From Bifidobacterium myosotis (GTDB lineage: Bacteria > Actinomycetota > Actinomycetes > Actinomycetales > Bifidobacteriaceae): DNA of 64,000 nucleotides. The notes beneath the pieces were generated by a model, which saw nothing but the letters and a program-made list of their open reading frames with translations, searched no databases and was not told where the DNA came from. Positions 1-8,733 of this stretch are shown here, in pieces. Position numbers and translations under genes: made by a program. The stretch spans positions 124,001 to 188,000 of the forward strand of contig NZ_MWWW01000013.1 in assembly GCF_002259745.1 (NCBI RefSeq), read 5' to 3'. Within the stretch, counting starts at the first letter, position 1, and each line of letters begins with the position of its first letter.

Positions 1-523
1 AGAACGAACCCGTGGCGAGCGCCACCAGCATGGTCTGGAAACCGACCAGGCTGACCGGATCATTGAGCAGGCTCTCGCTTTGCAACACGGATTGCTGGCG
101 GGGCGTGAGCTCCACGACGCCGCCCAGCTGGGCCACCGACACCGCATCGGTGGGGCTGATGATGGCGCCCATGGCCACGGCGGCCATCATCGGGATGGCC
201 GGCCAAATCTCATGAAGAGCCACGCCGCTCAGGGCCATCGTGACCATCACCAGTCCGACCGCCAGCGACAACGACAGATTGAGATCCTTGCTCAACGCCT
301 TGCGGTCGATGTTGCGCGCCTCCAGATAGAACAGCGGCACGATGAACAGCAGCATGAACATGTCCGGTTCAAACTGGATGTTACGCAGTCCGGGGGTGAA
401 GTACCAGGCGACGCCGAAGGCAATCTGGATGAGCGGTGTGGAGATCTTCGGCAGGAACCGGCTCAGGAACGAGGAAATGAGGATCGCAAACAGAATTTCC
501 GTGACGAGTATCGCATTCTCCAT
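1..523 (-). CDS. Na+/H+ antiporter, CPA1 family (N-terminal part; runs off the window)
   Basis: Only the first 174 codons are present; the C-terminus lies beyond base 1. The start is the ATG at 523, preceded by a GGAGAGAGG ribosome site. The visible sequence is a run of hydrophobic helices (ILVTEILFAILISSFL, MLLFIVPLFYLEA) followed by AMGAIISPTDAVSVAQL, the discontinuous-helix motif typical of CPA1 (NhaP/NHE-like) exchangers, with the aspartate involved in ion binding. Such proteins exchange Na+ or K+ for protons at the cytoplasmic membrane to control pH and sodium. The gene is divergent from the acetyltransferase downstream. Family is confident; ion specificity cannot be told. Confidence 0.85.
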   Translation of the reverse strand, partial: MENAILVTEILFAILISSFLSRFLPKISTPLIQIAFGVAWYFTPGLRNIQFEPDMFMLLFIVPLFYLEARNIDRKALSKDLNLSLSLAVGLVMVTMALSGVALHEIWPAIPMMAAVAMGAIISPTDAVSVAQLGGVVELTPRQQSVLQSESLLNDPVSLVGFQTMLVALATGSF

Positions 524-799
524 CGCCCGGCCGCCTCTCTCCCCCAGACATACCTTCATTCCAAGGTATCGGCGCGGCGCAGGCCGACGTGCGTTTCTTA
601 CGAAAGTCATACGGCGGGGAAGACACCCCACGGCGTTTCCCTAACAACTTGCTTATGGCCCCTCGTCGGGTGGATCATCCATCTCACCTCTTCCATTCCA
701 CCCCTTTGATGAACAACAGGCGAACATCGGCGCGGCGCGGGCCGGATGCATAATGTCGCAACATCGGACGTGTCTATAATGCCCGTGAAGGGAGCAGCC

Positions 800-1420
800 A
801 TGCCAGACAACGCCGTTACATTGCGCATCACCGAACCCACCGATTACCCGTACTTCGAACTGTGGTGGAACAACCAGACCATCGCCGACGCCTGCCGCAA
901 CACGCTCGAGACGCTGACCGACGAACAGATCGATGCCCTGTTCCATGACGCCAACGACACCGACGACGACCGACAATTTGGCCGTACGGTGCTTGACGCC
1001 AACGGACAGCCGATTGGCCACATCGCCGCCTGGGGATGCACCGATCCGGAGCGCGAGGCGACGATGACGTTGCTCATCGGCCCGTACTATCAGGGGCGCG
1101 GCTACGGCAATCAGGCGATGAAGCTGGGCATCCGGCTCGCCGCCTCCCAGCTCGGCGCCAAGACGATCATCGTGAAGGTGTGGTCGTTCAACCTGCGGGC
1201 CCGTCATATGGCCGAATCTCTGGGATTCAAGGAGGCCGAACGCCGCCCCGAGGCGGTCGAGCGCGAGGGCCACCTGTACGACGAGGTGACCTATCGGGCA
1301 CCGGTGGAGTTGCTGCTGCAGCGCATCTCCGCCGAGGAGGTGGAGCGCCGCGAAGGTGAGGAGCTGGAACGCCAGCGCTTCGCGTCGAACCGCTCCGCCG
1401 ATCTGCAGTCCGTGTTCTAG
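800..1420 (+). CDS. GNAT-family N-acetyltransferase
   Basis: A 206-residue protein with a GNAT fold: beta strands around FGRTVLDANGQPIGHIAAWG, then the acetyl-CoA pyrophosphate loop GPYYQGRGYGNQAM (Q/R-x-x-G-x-G/A), then a late helix RARHMAESLGFKEAERR. This pattern is that of the RimJ/RimL-like acetyltransferases (Acetyltransf_3), which acetylate protein N-termini, aminoglycosides or small amines. The ATG at 800 is chosen because AAGGGAGC lies 6-13 bases before it; in-frame starts at 746 and 779 lack a good ribosome site. The last 40 residues are charged and probably helical. Substrate unknown. Confidence 0.85.
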   Translation: MPDNAVTLRITEPTDYPYFELWWNNQTIADACRNTLETLTDEQIDALFHDANDTDDDRQFGRTVLDANGQPIGHIAAWGCTDPEREATMTLLIGPYYQGRGYGNQAMKLGIRLAASQLGAKTIIVKVWSFNLRARHMAESLGFKEAERRPEAVEREGHLYDEVTYRAPVELLLQRISAEEVERREGEELERQRFASNRSADLQSVF

Positions 1421-1441
1421 TGGTCTGCGCAGCCCTGCGCT

Positions 1442-2134
1442 CTACCAAGTGCGCGGGGCTGCGTGGAAATCGTGGAGGGTGCCGTCGGCGATGCGGCCGA
1501 TTTCGGGCCAGTCCGCCGCTGACGAGTCGTCGTACATTGCCCAGACCGTCATGCCGGCCGACTTGGCGGAGCGGATGCCGGTGAGCAGATCCTCGAACAC
1601 GATGCAGTCGGCAGGTTCGGCACCGAGTCGTGCGGCGGCCAGCAGGTAGATGTCCGGATGGTCTTTGCCGACTCCGCCGGCGTCGTCCACGGACACGATG
1701 GTGTCGAAGAAATCGTCCATGCCCAAGTGCCGGAGCGCGGCCTCGCGCAGCCTTGGCAGCAGTGTGGTGGCGACGCCGAGCCGTACGCCGTCTGCCGCAA
1801 GCCCCCGGAGGTATTCCACCGCCCCCGGCTTGGCCTGGACCTTGGTCGCATAGGCCTCATACGCCATCTCATCCCATTCGGCCATCAACGCCTCGGGAGT
1901 GTCCGTCAGACCGAAGCGAGCGATGGTGTATTCGGCGATCTGACGAAACTGCATGGACGCGACAGTGGCGGTGTAGTCCTCGGGCACCGCGATGCCCCGT
2001 CTGCCAAGGCAGTCGATGTCGATCTGGTTCCAGACGCCCATCGAGTTGAGCAGCGTGCCGTCCAGATCGAAGATGGCGGCTTTCCGTGGTCGTGCCGCTT
2101 CCGCTGATGGTGCGGATTGCGTCGGCTGTTCCAT
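1442..2134 (-). CDS. HAD-superfamily hydrolase, beta-phosphoglucomutase/YqaB-like subfamily
   Basis: A 230-residue HAD phosphatase. Motif I is AAIFDLDGTLLNS (nucleophile and acid Asp), motif II is GVATTLLPRLREA, and motifs III-IV are GVGKDHPDIYLLAAARLG followed by CIVFEDLLTGIRSA. The alpha-helical cap between motifs I and II is that of subfamily IA, which includes beta-phosphoglucomutase and small sugar-phosphate phosphatases. The ATG at 2134 has GAGAGGAG upstream; reading frame further upstream (to 2398) is only overlap with recN. It lies just downstream of recN on the same strand with a 109-bp gap. Substrate cannot be assigned. Confidence 0.85.
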   Translation of the reverse strand: MEQPTQSAPSAEAARPRKAAIFDLDGTLLNSMGVWNQIDIDCLGRRGIAVPEDYTATVASMQFRQIAEYTIARFGLTDTPEALMAEWDEMAYEAYATKVQAKPGAVEYLRGLAADGVRLGVATTLLPRLREAALRHLGMDDFFDTIVSVDDAGGVGKDHPDIYLLAAARLGAEPADCIVFEDLLTGIRSAKSAGMTVWAMYDDSSAADWPEIGRIADGTLHDFHAAPRTW

Positions 2135-2243
2135 CGATGCTCCTCTCGGTCCGTGTTCGAGATGTTCCTTGTCTATGAGATTCGCCGGCGGCTCCTGTTG
2201 ACAAGGAATCCAAGGAAACCAGCGACAATCACGCCGATTCGGG

Positions 2244-4052
2244 TCAGTGCCGGTTGCCCAGCTTGGAATCGGCCAGCAGCTCGCGCGCGTGATCGAGCGA
2301 GGCTTCGGATTCGCTGCCGGAGAGCATACGGGCGATTTCATGCACGCGCGCCTCCTGTGTGACCTCGGCCACGGTGGTGATGACGCCGACCTCGTCATAG
2401 TCCGCGTCCGGCGGCTCCTTGGTGACGACGAACTGACTGTCCGCCCAGGAGGCGACCTGAGCCAAATGGGTCACGACGATGACCTGCGAAGTGCGGGCCA
2501 GCCGTGCGAGGCGTCGTCCGAGCTCGGCTGCGGCCTTGCCGCCCACGCCGGCATCCACCTCGTCGAAGATGAACGTCATATCGGACAGCGACGCGTTCGA
2601 GCCTGTACGCGACCCGTTGCCCGATTCGTTCTTCGCTCCATCTTCACCGCGTGATTCCCCGCCGTGCATGTCCGCGGCGGACAGCTCGAGGGCAAGCATG
2701 AGTCGGCTCAGTTCGCCGCCGGAGGCGCTTTTGCCCATCGGCAGCTGCGGCGACCCCTCGTAGGGGGTGAACAGGAAGGCGATGTCGTCCCCGCCGTTCT
2801 GGTCGAGCGGGCAACGATCCGTCGCCTCCGCACGCGGTGTAACGCGGATTTCCAGCGATGCGCCGGACATGGCGAGTGACTCCAATTCGGCGGTGACGCG
2901 CGCGGCAAGCCGCGTGGCCGCCTGTGACCGCGCCCGGCTCAGCACGCCGGCCGCCTCCACGGCCGCCTGATACAGCCGTTCGCGCTCCGATTCCAGTTCG
3001 GCGAGCTTCTCCGGCGAGGCGTCCAAGTCCTCGATTTCGAATGCGGCCTTATCCCGCCATGCGATGACGTCCGCGAGCGACGGCCCCCAGCGACGGGTCA
3101 GCTCGCCCAGCTCATGGATGCGTGCGTTCAGGGCGTCAAGGTCAGCATCGCCGAAGTCCTCGTCCAGATGGCCGGACAGGGCGAACACCACGTCCTGCAG
3201 TTCCGCGTTCAACGATTCGAGCCGGTCCGCGAGCCCACCGAAATCGCCGGAGGCACGGATGCCGCGCAACGCCTGCGCCGCCTGCAGCAACAAATCGGAT
3301 GCCCCGGCGGACTCGCCGGAGGAATCGTAGTCCATCTGCGAGGAGTCGAGCGCGGCAAGCGCCCGGGACACCCCTTCGGCGATGTCCGCGGCGTTCTCGA
3401 TGCGATCGCGTTTCGCCTTGAGCTCGTCATCCTCCCCCGGATGCGGGTCCACCTGATTGATGTGCTCGACCGATTCGCGTAGGTAGTCGGCGCGTTGACG
3501 CGCGGAGGACTCCTGCGAGCGCAGCCGAGTCAACCGCTCGTCCATGGCGGACAACGCCCGCCATGCCTCGCGGTAGGCCCCCAATTCGACGTCGTCGCCC
3601 GCGGCCCGGTCAAGGAACTCACGCTGACGCGAAGGCGACGCGATCCTCAGCTGTTCGGCCTGACCATGGATGGTGACCAGTTCGCCCGACACCAGGGCGA
3701 GCACTGATTTCGGTACGCCCTTGCCGCCGAGCATGGCCCGGGATCTGCCGGCGGCACGTACGGTACGTGACAGGAACAGCTCGCCGTCCTCCGCTTCGAC
3801 ACCGGCATCCCGCGCAGCCGAGGCCGCCTCCGCATCGTCGTGCACGGCGAAAATACCCTGTGCCCATGCCTCGTCCGCGCCGGACGACACGCGCCCGGCA
3901 TCGGCCGGACCGCCGGAGATGAGATTCAGCGCGGAAAGCAGCATGGACTTGCCGGCGCCGGTCTCGCCGGTGATGGCGGTCATGCCGGCCGCCGGCGTGA
4001 TGGTGGCCTGCCGTATGGGGCCGAGATTGCGGATGTCGAGCTCTTCCAGCAT
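2244..4052 (-). CDS. recN: DNA repair protein RecN
   Basis: An SMC-like ATPase of 602 residues acting early in double-strand-break repair. Walker A is GETGAGKS (residues 29-36). A central coiled coil covers roughly residues 150-370. The ABC signature is KSASGGELSRLMLALEL, and Walker B with its catalytic Glu is TFIFDEVDAGVGG, followed by the D-loop/H region VIVVTHLAQVASWAD. It is longer than the usual ~555 residues mainly because of a Ser/Gly/Asn-rich insertion between signature and Walker B. The ATG overlaps the nadK stop by one base (TGATG), so the two are probably translationally coupled. nadK-recN adjacency is usual in Actinobacteria. Confidence 0.97.
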   Translation of the reverse strand: MLEELDIRNLGPIRQATITPAAGMTAITGETGAGKSMLLSALNLISGGPADAGRVSSGADEAWAQGIFAVHDDAEAASAARDAGVEAEDGELFLSRTVRAAGRSRAMLGGKGVPKSVLALVSGELVTIHGQAEQLRIASPSRQREFLDRAAGDDVELGAYREAWRALSAMDERLTRLRSQESSARQRADYLRESVEHINQVDPHPGEDDELKAKRDRIENAADIAEGVSRALAALDSSQMDYDSSGESAGASDLLLQAAQALRGIRASGDFGGLADRLESLNAELQDVVFALSGHLDEDFGDADLDALNARIHELGELTRRWGPSLADVIAWRDKAAFEIEDLDASPEKLAELESERERLYQAAVEAAGVLSRARSQAATRLAARVTAELESLAMSGASLEIRVTPRAEATDRCPLDQNGGDDIAFLFTPYEGSPQLPMGKSASGGELSRLMLALELSAADMHGGESRGEDGAKNESGNGSRTGSNASLSDMTFIFDEVDAGVGGKAAAELGRRLARLARTSQVIVVTHLAQVASWADSQFVVTKEPPDADYDEVGVITTVAEVTQEARVHEIARMLSGSESEASLDHARELLADSKLGNRH

Positions 4053-5083
4053 CAGGCGGCCGCCTTGCCGCCGTCGGCGGGCGCGGAGCCGTTCACATCG
4101 GCTTGCCCGCCATCATCAGACGCGACGTCGTGCCCGGCGCCGTCACTCACCCCCGCCGGAAACACATGACCGTGGTTCGACAGCCTGACCGGTCGTCCGG
4201 ATTCGGCGCGCGCATGTTCGCGCCATCCGACCACGGGCAGGTCGAACTTGGAGACCAGACGGCTCGTGAACGGCACTCCGGAAAGCCGCGCGAGCCGCAG
4301 TGTGTCGCGCGACTCGCGCACGACCATGCGCGTGCCCTTCGGCAGCGCGCGCTGACGGCGACCGTCGCAGCAAATCCATCCGTCGGACATGGAATCGTCG
4401 AGGATGTCGATGGTGAAGGTCGAACCGGAGCCGATGACAAGCGGACGGGCGAACAGCGCGTGCGCGGCGAGCGGCACCAGCTGCAGCGCCTTGACGTTCG
4501 GCCACATGATCGGACCTCCTGCGGAGAAGGCGTAGGCGGTGGACCCGGTGGGCGTGGAGACAATCACGCCGTCCGCGCCGAAGGAGCTCATCTCCACGTC
4601 ATCCACGCGGATGGACAGTTCCACCATCTTGCCGCGGTCGGCGCGTTCCAGAGTGATGTCGTTGAGCGCCCAGTCCTGAATCGGCTCGGATGCGCCGGGA
4701 AGCCAGACATCGACGTGTGCGATCATGCGCTCGTCGATGGAGTAGTCGTGTTCGGCGATGCGGCGGATGGCCTCGTCGATCTGGAAGCTCTCGAACTCGG
4801 CGAGGAAGCCCACATGCCCCATGTTCACGCCGAGAATCGGCACCTGGGTGCAATGCACAAGTTCGGCGGCCCTCAGAATAGTGCCGTCGCCGCCAAGCAC
4901 CACCACGATTTCCGTATCATCGGGCACGCATGCCGGCTGCACGCCGAAATCGGGGGCCTCGGTGTTGTCGATGATGGTGACCTCGAAACCAGCCACACGC
5001 AACTGGCTCACCGCCTCGGCCACCACCGTGCCGGACTGCCTGAGCCTGGTGTGCGTCACCACCACCGCATTCCGCCTGGGCAT
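4052..5083 (-). CDS. nadK: NAD kinase
   Basis: Phosphorylates NAD+ to NADP+ in the cytosol. The 343-residue protein carries the diagnostic VVLGGDGTILRAAE (GGDGT at residues 64-68), the NMGHVGFLAE loop (87-96) and the nucleotide-binding stretch STPTGSTAYAFSAGGP. The C-terminal ~45 residues are a poorly conserved tail rich in Gly, Asp and Ala, longer than in most NAD kinases. It overlaps recN by one base. In Mycobacterium the order is tlyA-ppnK-recN; here trkH, trkA and a repeat region on the opposite strand separate tlyA from nadK. Confidence 0.97.
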   Translation of the reverse strand: MPRRNAVVVTHTRLRQSGTVVAEAVSQLRVAGFEVTIIDNTEAPDFGVQPACVPDDTEIVVVLGGDGTILRAAELVHCTQVPILGVNMGHVGFLAEFESFQIDEAIRRIAEHDYSIDERMIAHVDVWLPGASEPIQDWALNDITLERADRGKMVELSIRVDDVEMSSFGADGVIVSTPTGSTAYAFSAGGPIMWPNVKALQLVPLAAHALFARPLVIGSGSTFTIDILDDSMSDGWICCDGRRQRALPKGTRMVVRESRDTLRLARLSGVPFTSRLVSKFDLPVVGWREHARAESGRPVRLSNHGHVFPAGVSDGAGHDVASDDGGQADVNGSAPADGGKAAA

Positions 5084-5347
5084 GAGACCCTCCCCTCGGT
5101 TCGACTCGCGTTCCTAGACCATCCTAACCGGCCTTGCCGCCATCGTACATATGTTCGCATCGATATGCGACGGGCGTGTCTCGGTATTCGGCGACCCACG
5201 CGAGAAAACCGCAGCCATCCGCCAATTCCGACGGGTCGATTATTCTGGTTCGCCGGCCTACAATGGCAGACGTGCGGCACCGCTCACCCGGCGCCCGTCC
5301 GGCCATGCCAAACACCGAGTCCAAGCAGTTTGAGGAAGCAGGAATTC

Positions 5348-6811
5348 ATGCCCGATCAGTTCGACGAGTCCCCCCTCAACGAACAATCCTCCGCAGGACC
5401 GTCATGGTGGTACGCGGGCGATTCCACCGCCCGAAAGGAGGAACGCGCCTCCCGTCGCATCCGCCGCATCTCGCTGACCGACCGGTTGCTCAGCCACCCC
5501 GGTCGTCTTTCGATACTGTATTTCCTGACGCTGATCGCACTGGTCACACTGCTCCTGCTCCTGCCCTTCGCCACCCGCGGGTGGGTGTTCACCAATTTCC
5601 CCGTGGCATTCTTCACGGCCGTCTCGGCCCTGTCCACCTGCGGCATTCCCGTGGTGAACACGGCCGAATACTGGTCCGCGTTCGGTCAGGTGGTCATCCT
5701 GCTCTCCATCCAGTTCGGTGGCCTCGGCGTCATGACCTTCGCCTCGATGGTGGCGCTCGGCGTCTCGCGACGGCTCAAGGTCTCCCAGCGCATGCTCACC
5801 GCCAGCGAGCTGGGCACCAACAAGCTGTCGGAGATCAAAAGCGTGCTCAGCGTGGTGCTTGGCACCTCAATCATCGCCGAGGCGCTCACCTTCGTGCTGC
5901 TGCTGCCCGATCTGTTTCATCTCAATCACGGCAATGTCGGCCGCACGCTGTGGGAGGCGCTGTTCTATGCCGTTTCCGCCTACAACAACACCGGCTTCAC
6001 CCCCGACGCCACCGGCCTGCACATCAACCGGTGGGGCGTGGGCCTGCCCATCCTGCTCAGCGCCTTCGTCGGCACGCTCGGCTTCCCGGTGGTGCTCAAT
6101 CTGGTGCAGTGCGCGCGACGGCGGATGAGCCCGAAGCGTTGGACGCTGCACACCAAGCTCACCCTGACGACCACCGGCATCCTGGTGCTCGCCTCGCTGG
6201 CGTGGTTCCTGTTGGTCGAATGGAGCAACAGCGCCCTGTTCCCGGCCGATGATCCGGGCATGAAGCTGCGCAGGGCCCTGTCCGCCGCCGTGATGCCGCG
6301 GTCCGCGGGATTCGACATCTCCTGGGTGCCCGAGGTGACCGACGAGACCAAGGTGCTCATGAGCGCCCTCATGTTCATCGGCGCCGGCTCCTCCTCCACG
6401 GCGGGCGGCATCCGCGTGACTACGTTCGCGGTGATCGTCCTCATCTGCTGCGCGTCGTTCACCGGCCACCGCGACGTGGTGGTGTTCCGCCGCCGTCTCC
6501 CCCGCCGCATCCAGATGACCGCCGTTTCGGTGATGACCGCATGCTTCGCCCTGGTGCTGGTGGGGTCCGTGGCGCTAATGTTCGTGACCGGGTGCGACTT
6601 CGTGGACGCCGTGTTCGAGACTTGTTCCGCCTTCTCGCTGGGCGGCTATTCGGTGGGCGTGGCCAACGCCGGCAATCCCGCATGCCTGTTCATCCTCGCC
6701 GCCGCGATGATCGTCGGCCGGCTCGGCCCCCTCACCATCGCCTATGCCATCAGCCGGCCCATGGCGCCGGAACCCATACGCTATCCGCAGGAGAACATCA
6801 TCGTCGGCTGA
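5348..6811 (+). CDS. Potassium uptake transporter, TrkH/KtrB family
   Basis: A 487-residue membrane protein. After a charged N-terminal tail of ~45 residues it has about eight to ten transmembrane segments in four pore-loop repeats. The selectivity-filter glycine loops are visible as AVSALSTCGIPVV, AVSAYNNTGFTPD, AVMPRSAGFDI and TCSAFSLGGYSVG. It would move K+ (or Na+/K+) across the cytoplasmic membrane with the TrkA-type subunit encoded next. The ATG at 5348 has GAGGAAGCAGG upstream; the open frame continues far upstream only as the shadow of nadK. Its length fits the KtrB/TrkH range. Strong. Confidence 0.93.
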   Translation: MPDQFDESPLNEQSSAGPSWWYAGDSTARKEERASRRIRRISLTDRLLSHPGRLSILYFLTLIALVTLLLLLPFATRGWVFTNFPVAFFTAVSALSTCGIPVVNTAEYWSAFGQVVILLSIQFGGLGVMTFASMVALGVSRRLKVSQRMLTASELGTNKLSEIKSVLSVVLGTSIIAEALTFVLLLPDLFHLNHGNVGRTLWEALFYAVSAYNNTGFTPDATGLHINRWGVGLPILLSAFVGTLGFPVVLNLVQCARRRMSPKRWTLHTKLTLTTTGILVLASLAWFLLVEWSNSALFPADDPGMKLRRALSAAVMPRSAGFDISWVPEVTDETKVLMSALMFIGAGSSSTAGGIRVTTFAVIVLICCASFTGHRDVVVFRRRLPRRIQMTAVSVMTACFALVLVGSVALMFVTGCDFVDAVFETCSAFSLGGYSVGVANAGNPACLFILAAAMIVGRLGPLTIAYAISRPMAPEPIRYPQENIIVG

Positions 6812-6891
6812 ACGGACGGGGACATCGCCCGCGGAATATGGAGATACTACAACAACGCATCGCAACACAGCAGACAAGGAAGGCAGCAATC

Positions 6892-7554
6892 ATGGCAGCG
6901 AAACCAAGCGGCAACAAAAGCGTTCTGGTCATCGGCCTCGGACGGTTCGGCGGCGCCGTGGCATCCACTCTCGACCAGATGGGTCAGGACGTGCTCGCCG
7001 TCGACAAGAACCCGGAGATCGTGGCCCGTTGGTCCGCACATCTGCCCACCATCCAAGCGGACATGACCGACGTGATGGCCATCGAGCAGATCGACGCCGC
7101 GCAGTTCGACACGGCCGTGGTGGCCATCGGCGACAGCATCGAGGCGTCGGTGATCATCACCGGCAACCTGCTTGACGCCGGCATCTCCGACCTGTGGGCC
7201 AAGTCGGTCTCCCAGGAGCACGCGCGCATCCTGCAGCGCATCGGCGCGCGGCACATCATCAATGCCGAAACGGACGCCGGCAAGCGCGTGGGGCATCTGG
7301 TGGCCGGCAACTACCTCGACTACATCGAGATCGACGGCCCGTACACCGTGGTCAAGATTCATACGCCAATGTACGCGGTGGGTCGTTCCATCGAGGATGT
7401 GCAGGTCCACGACAAGTACGGCGTGACCGTGGTGGGCCTCAAGGCCCCCGGCAAGGAGTTCCAGTACGGGTCCAGGGAGCTGGTCATGCACCGCAACGAC
7501 GAGCTCATCATCATGGGCAAGCAGGATCAGATCGACCGCTTCATCCAAGGCTAG
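6892..7554 (+). CDS. Potassium uptake regulatory subunit, TrkA/KtrA family
   Basis: A 220-residue cytosolic RCK protein that gates the adjacent TrkH-type channel in response to nucleotides. The N-terminal RCK_N Rossmann domain has VLVIGLGRFGGAVASTL (GxGxxG) and the acidic ribose-binding end of strand 2 (VLAVDKNPE). The C-terminal RCK_C domain is roughly residues 140-220 and ends in NDELIIMGKQDQIDRFIQG. One RCK_N/RCK_C pair makes it KtrA-like rather than the duplicated E. coli TrkA. AAGGAAGG precedes the ATG. It follows trkH by 80 bp on the same strand, so the two are presumably one transcript. Confidence 0.93.
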   Translation: MAAKPSGNKSVLVIGLGRFGGAVASTLDQMGQDVLAVDKNPEIVARWSAHLPTIQADMTDVMAIEQIDAAQFDTAVVAIGDSIEASVIITGNLLDAGISDLWAKSVSQEHARILQRIGARHIINAETDAGKRVGHLVAGNYLDYIEIDGPYTVVKIHTPMYAVGRSIEDVQVHDKYGVTVVGLKAPGKEFQYGSRELVMHRNDELIIMGKQDQIDRFIQG

Positions 7555-7593
7555 CGCACCGCCTGAGCCGACAGATTCCCCATCACCCATGAC

Positions 7594-7871
7594 TGTCGGA
7601 TTTCGACGGTTCAGTGTCGTAACTCGACGTATGACTGTCGGTTCTCAACGGTTGGCTGTCGGATTTCGTACAACATGCGTACGAAATCCGACAGCCAACC
7701 GTTGAGAACCGACACTAAAAGGTTGAAGTCCGACAGCCATGCGTCGAGGTCCGACAGTCATGTAGCGAAATCCGACAGCCAAATGTGTGAACCGGCGTCA
7801 TTACCCAAGTCCAGCACCGAACCGTCACAGTACGACAGCCAAACAACACGAACCGTCAAGCCCGATAGTCA
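7594..7871. repeat. Inverted array of ~21-bp degenerate repeats
   Basis: The stretch 7555-8052 between the trkA-like gene and the bactofilin-like gene has no convincing gene but holds a periodic array. On the left, TGTCGG-type units start at 7594, 7615, 7636 and 7657, exactly 21 bp apart. On the right the complementary CCGACA-type units start at 7688, 7709, 7730, 7751 and 7772, again 21 bp apart, then decay (7792, 7832, 7862). Units have the form (n)GAAATCCGACAGCCA(n). The two halves point away from a centre at 7675. A plus-strand frame stays open here only because the period is seven codons; it would read as Ser-Asp-Ser-Gln/His repeats. Confidence 0.85.
7636..7714. repeat. 36-bp perfect inverted repeat at the centre of the 21-bp array
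   Basis: Bases 7636-7671 and 7679-7714 are exact reverse complements (36 bp each) separated by 7 bases (AACATGC). The arms are made of the central repeat units of the array, so the palindrome marks where array orientation flips. As RNA it would form a very stable hairpin. It lacks a following T-run, so it is not a standard intrinsic terminator. Confidence 0.92.
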
Positions 7872-8008
7872 TAAATAGCGGGAAAGAGTAGTAGACCCTG
7901 AGTGTTGGCCGCCAGGTTCGTCATGTGTTGCCGTGGCGCCAGCGGATTTGCATACGATAGCATTCAAATCCGCAATGTGAACGCTACCGCGCATTACATG
8001 AATTGATG

Positions 8009-8025
8009 CGTTAGTATTGCTAACG
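8009..8025. promoter_or_regulatory. Short dyad upstream of the bactofilin-like gene (possible operator)
   Basis: CGTTAG at 8009-8014 and CTAACG at 8020-8025 form a 6-bp dyad with a 5-base centre, 27 bases before the GTG start. The position suits a repressor site. No regulator is encoded beside it, so this is only a suggestion. Confidence 0.35.
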
Positions 8026-8052
8026 TATGCAAGCATCAACGAGGGAGTCGAT

Positions 8053-8733
8053 GTGAACGATCCACCGGACATGGTCTCATATGTACACCCCGGATTCCAC
8101 GAAACGATAACCGTCGAGGCGCACACCCGATTCGCCGCCGGAGTGCGATGTCACACGCTCCGGGTATCCGGCATGCTGGACGCCGGGGCGATCTCCAGCG
8201 AATATCTGAATCTTGACAATGGCATCGTGCATGGTTCGCGCAATTGCCATATACGGCACATCACCGGTCAGGGCGTCATCGAGATCAATGGCGATCTCAT
8301 ATGCGATTCCATCGACATGACCGGTTCGCTCCGCTGCCGGGACAACATCCGGTGCAGCGGAAGCATCGTCATCAACGGGCTTCTGGTCGGCAAGCGCCAT
8401 GTCGAGGCCGAATCCATCACGCTCACCGGCACGCTGGTCAGCGGCGACGTGAACGGGCGGACGCTGACCATCCGCACGTTGCACAGCGCCATGTTCGACA
8501 GATTCGGCATGGATGGATACGGCGAGCGATCCCGGACGGGCACGGTGACGGTGGCCGACCTCGACGCCGGCAGATTGGACTGCAAGCTGCTCAACGCGGA
8601 TACGGCCGTGCTGCGCGAGGGCTCATTCGTGGAGCACGCGGTATGCACGACCGAGCTCAGCCTGGACACCAGTTCCGCCGTCGTGCTGCTTAACGGCGGA
8701 TGCCATCGGGCGCGGCACCTCAAATCCGCCTGA
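8053..8733 (+). CDS. Polymer-forming cytoskeletal (bactofilin-like) beta-helix protein
   Basis: A 226-residue protein without signal peptide or membrane segment. From about residue 35 on it consists of short alternating strands with periodic Gly, Ile, Val and Cys (for example GVIEINGDLICDSIDMTGSL and CSGSIVINGLLVGKRHVEA), the pattern of right-handed beta-helix bactofilin-like domains that assemble into filaments. I recognise the fold by pattern only. The GTG at 8053 is chosen because GAGGGAG sits 5 bases before it; a TTG at 8017 has no ribosome site. It stands alone between the repeat array and tlyA (opposite strand). Role unknown. Confidence 0.5.
   Translation: MNDPPDMVSYVHPGFHETITVEAHTRFAAGVRCHTLRVSGMLDAGAISSEYLNLDNGIVHGSRNCHIRHITGQGVIEINGDLICDSIDMTGSLRCRDNIRCSGSIVINGLLVGKRHVEAESITLTGTLVSGDVNGRTLTIRTLHSAMFDRFGMDGYGERSRTGTVTVADLDAGRLDCKLLNADTAVLREGSFVEHAVCTTELSLDTSSAVVLLNGGCHRARHLKSA

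Noticed and set aside
4103-5347. A long N-terminal extension of the TrkH-type protein
   Set aside because: It runs antisense through nadK; the ATG at 5348 has a good ribosome site and gives normal family length.
7594-7871. A CRISPR array
   Set aside because: Units are only ~21 bp apart with no unique spacers, they invert at the centre, and no cas genes are near.
7675-7878. A 67-codon plus-strand gene with Ser-Asp-Ser repeats
   Set aside because: It has no ribosome site and stays open because the repeat period is a multiple of three.
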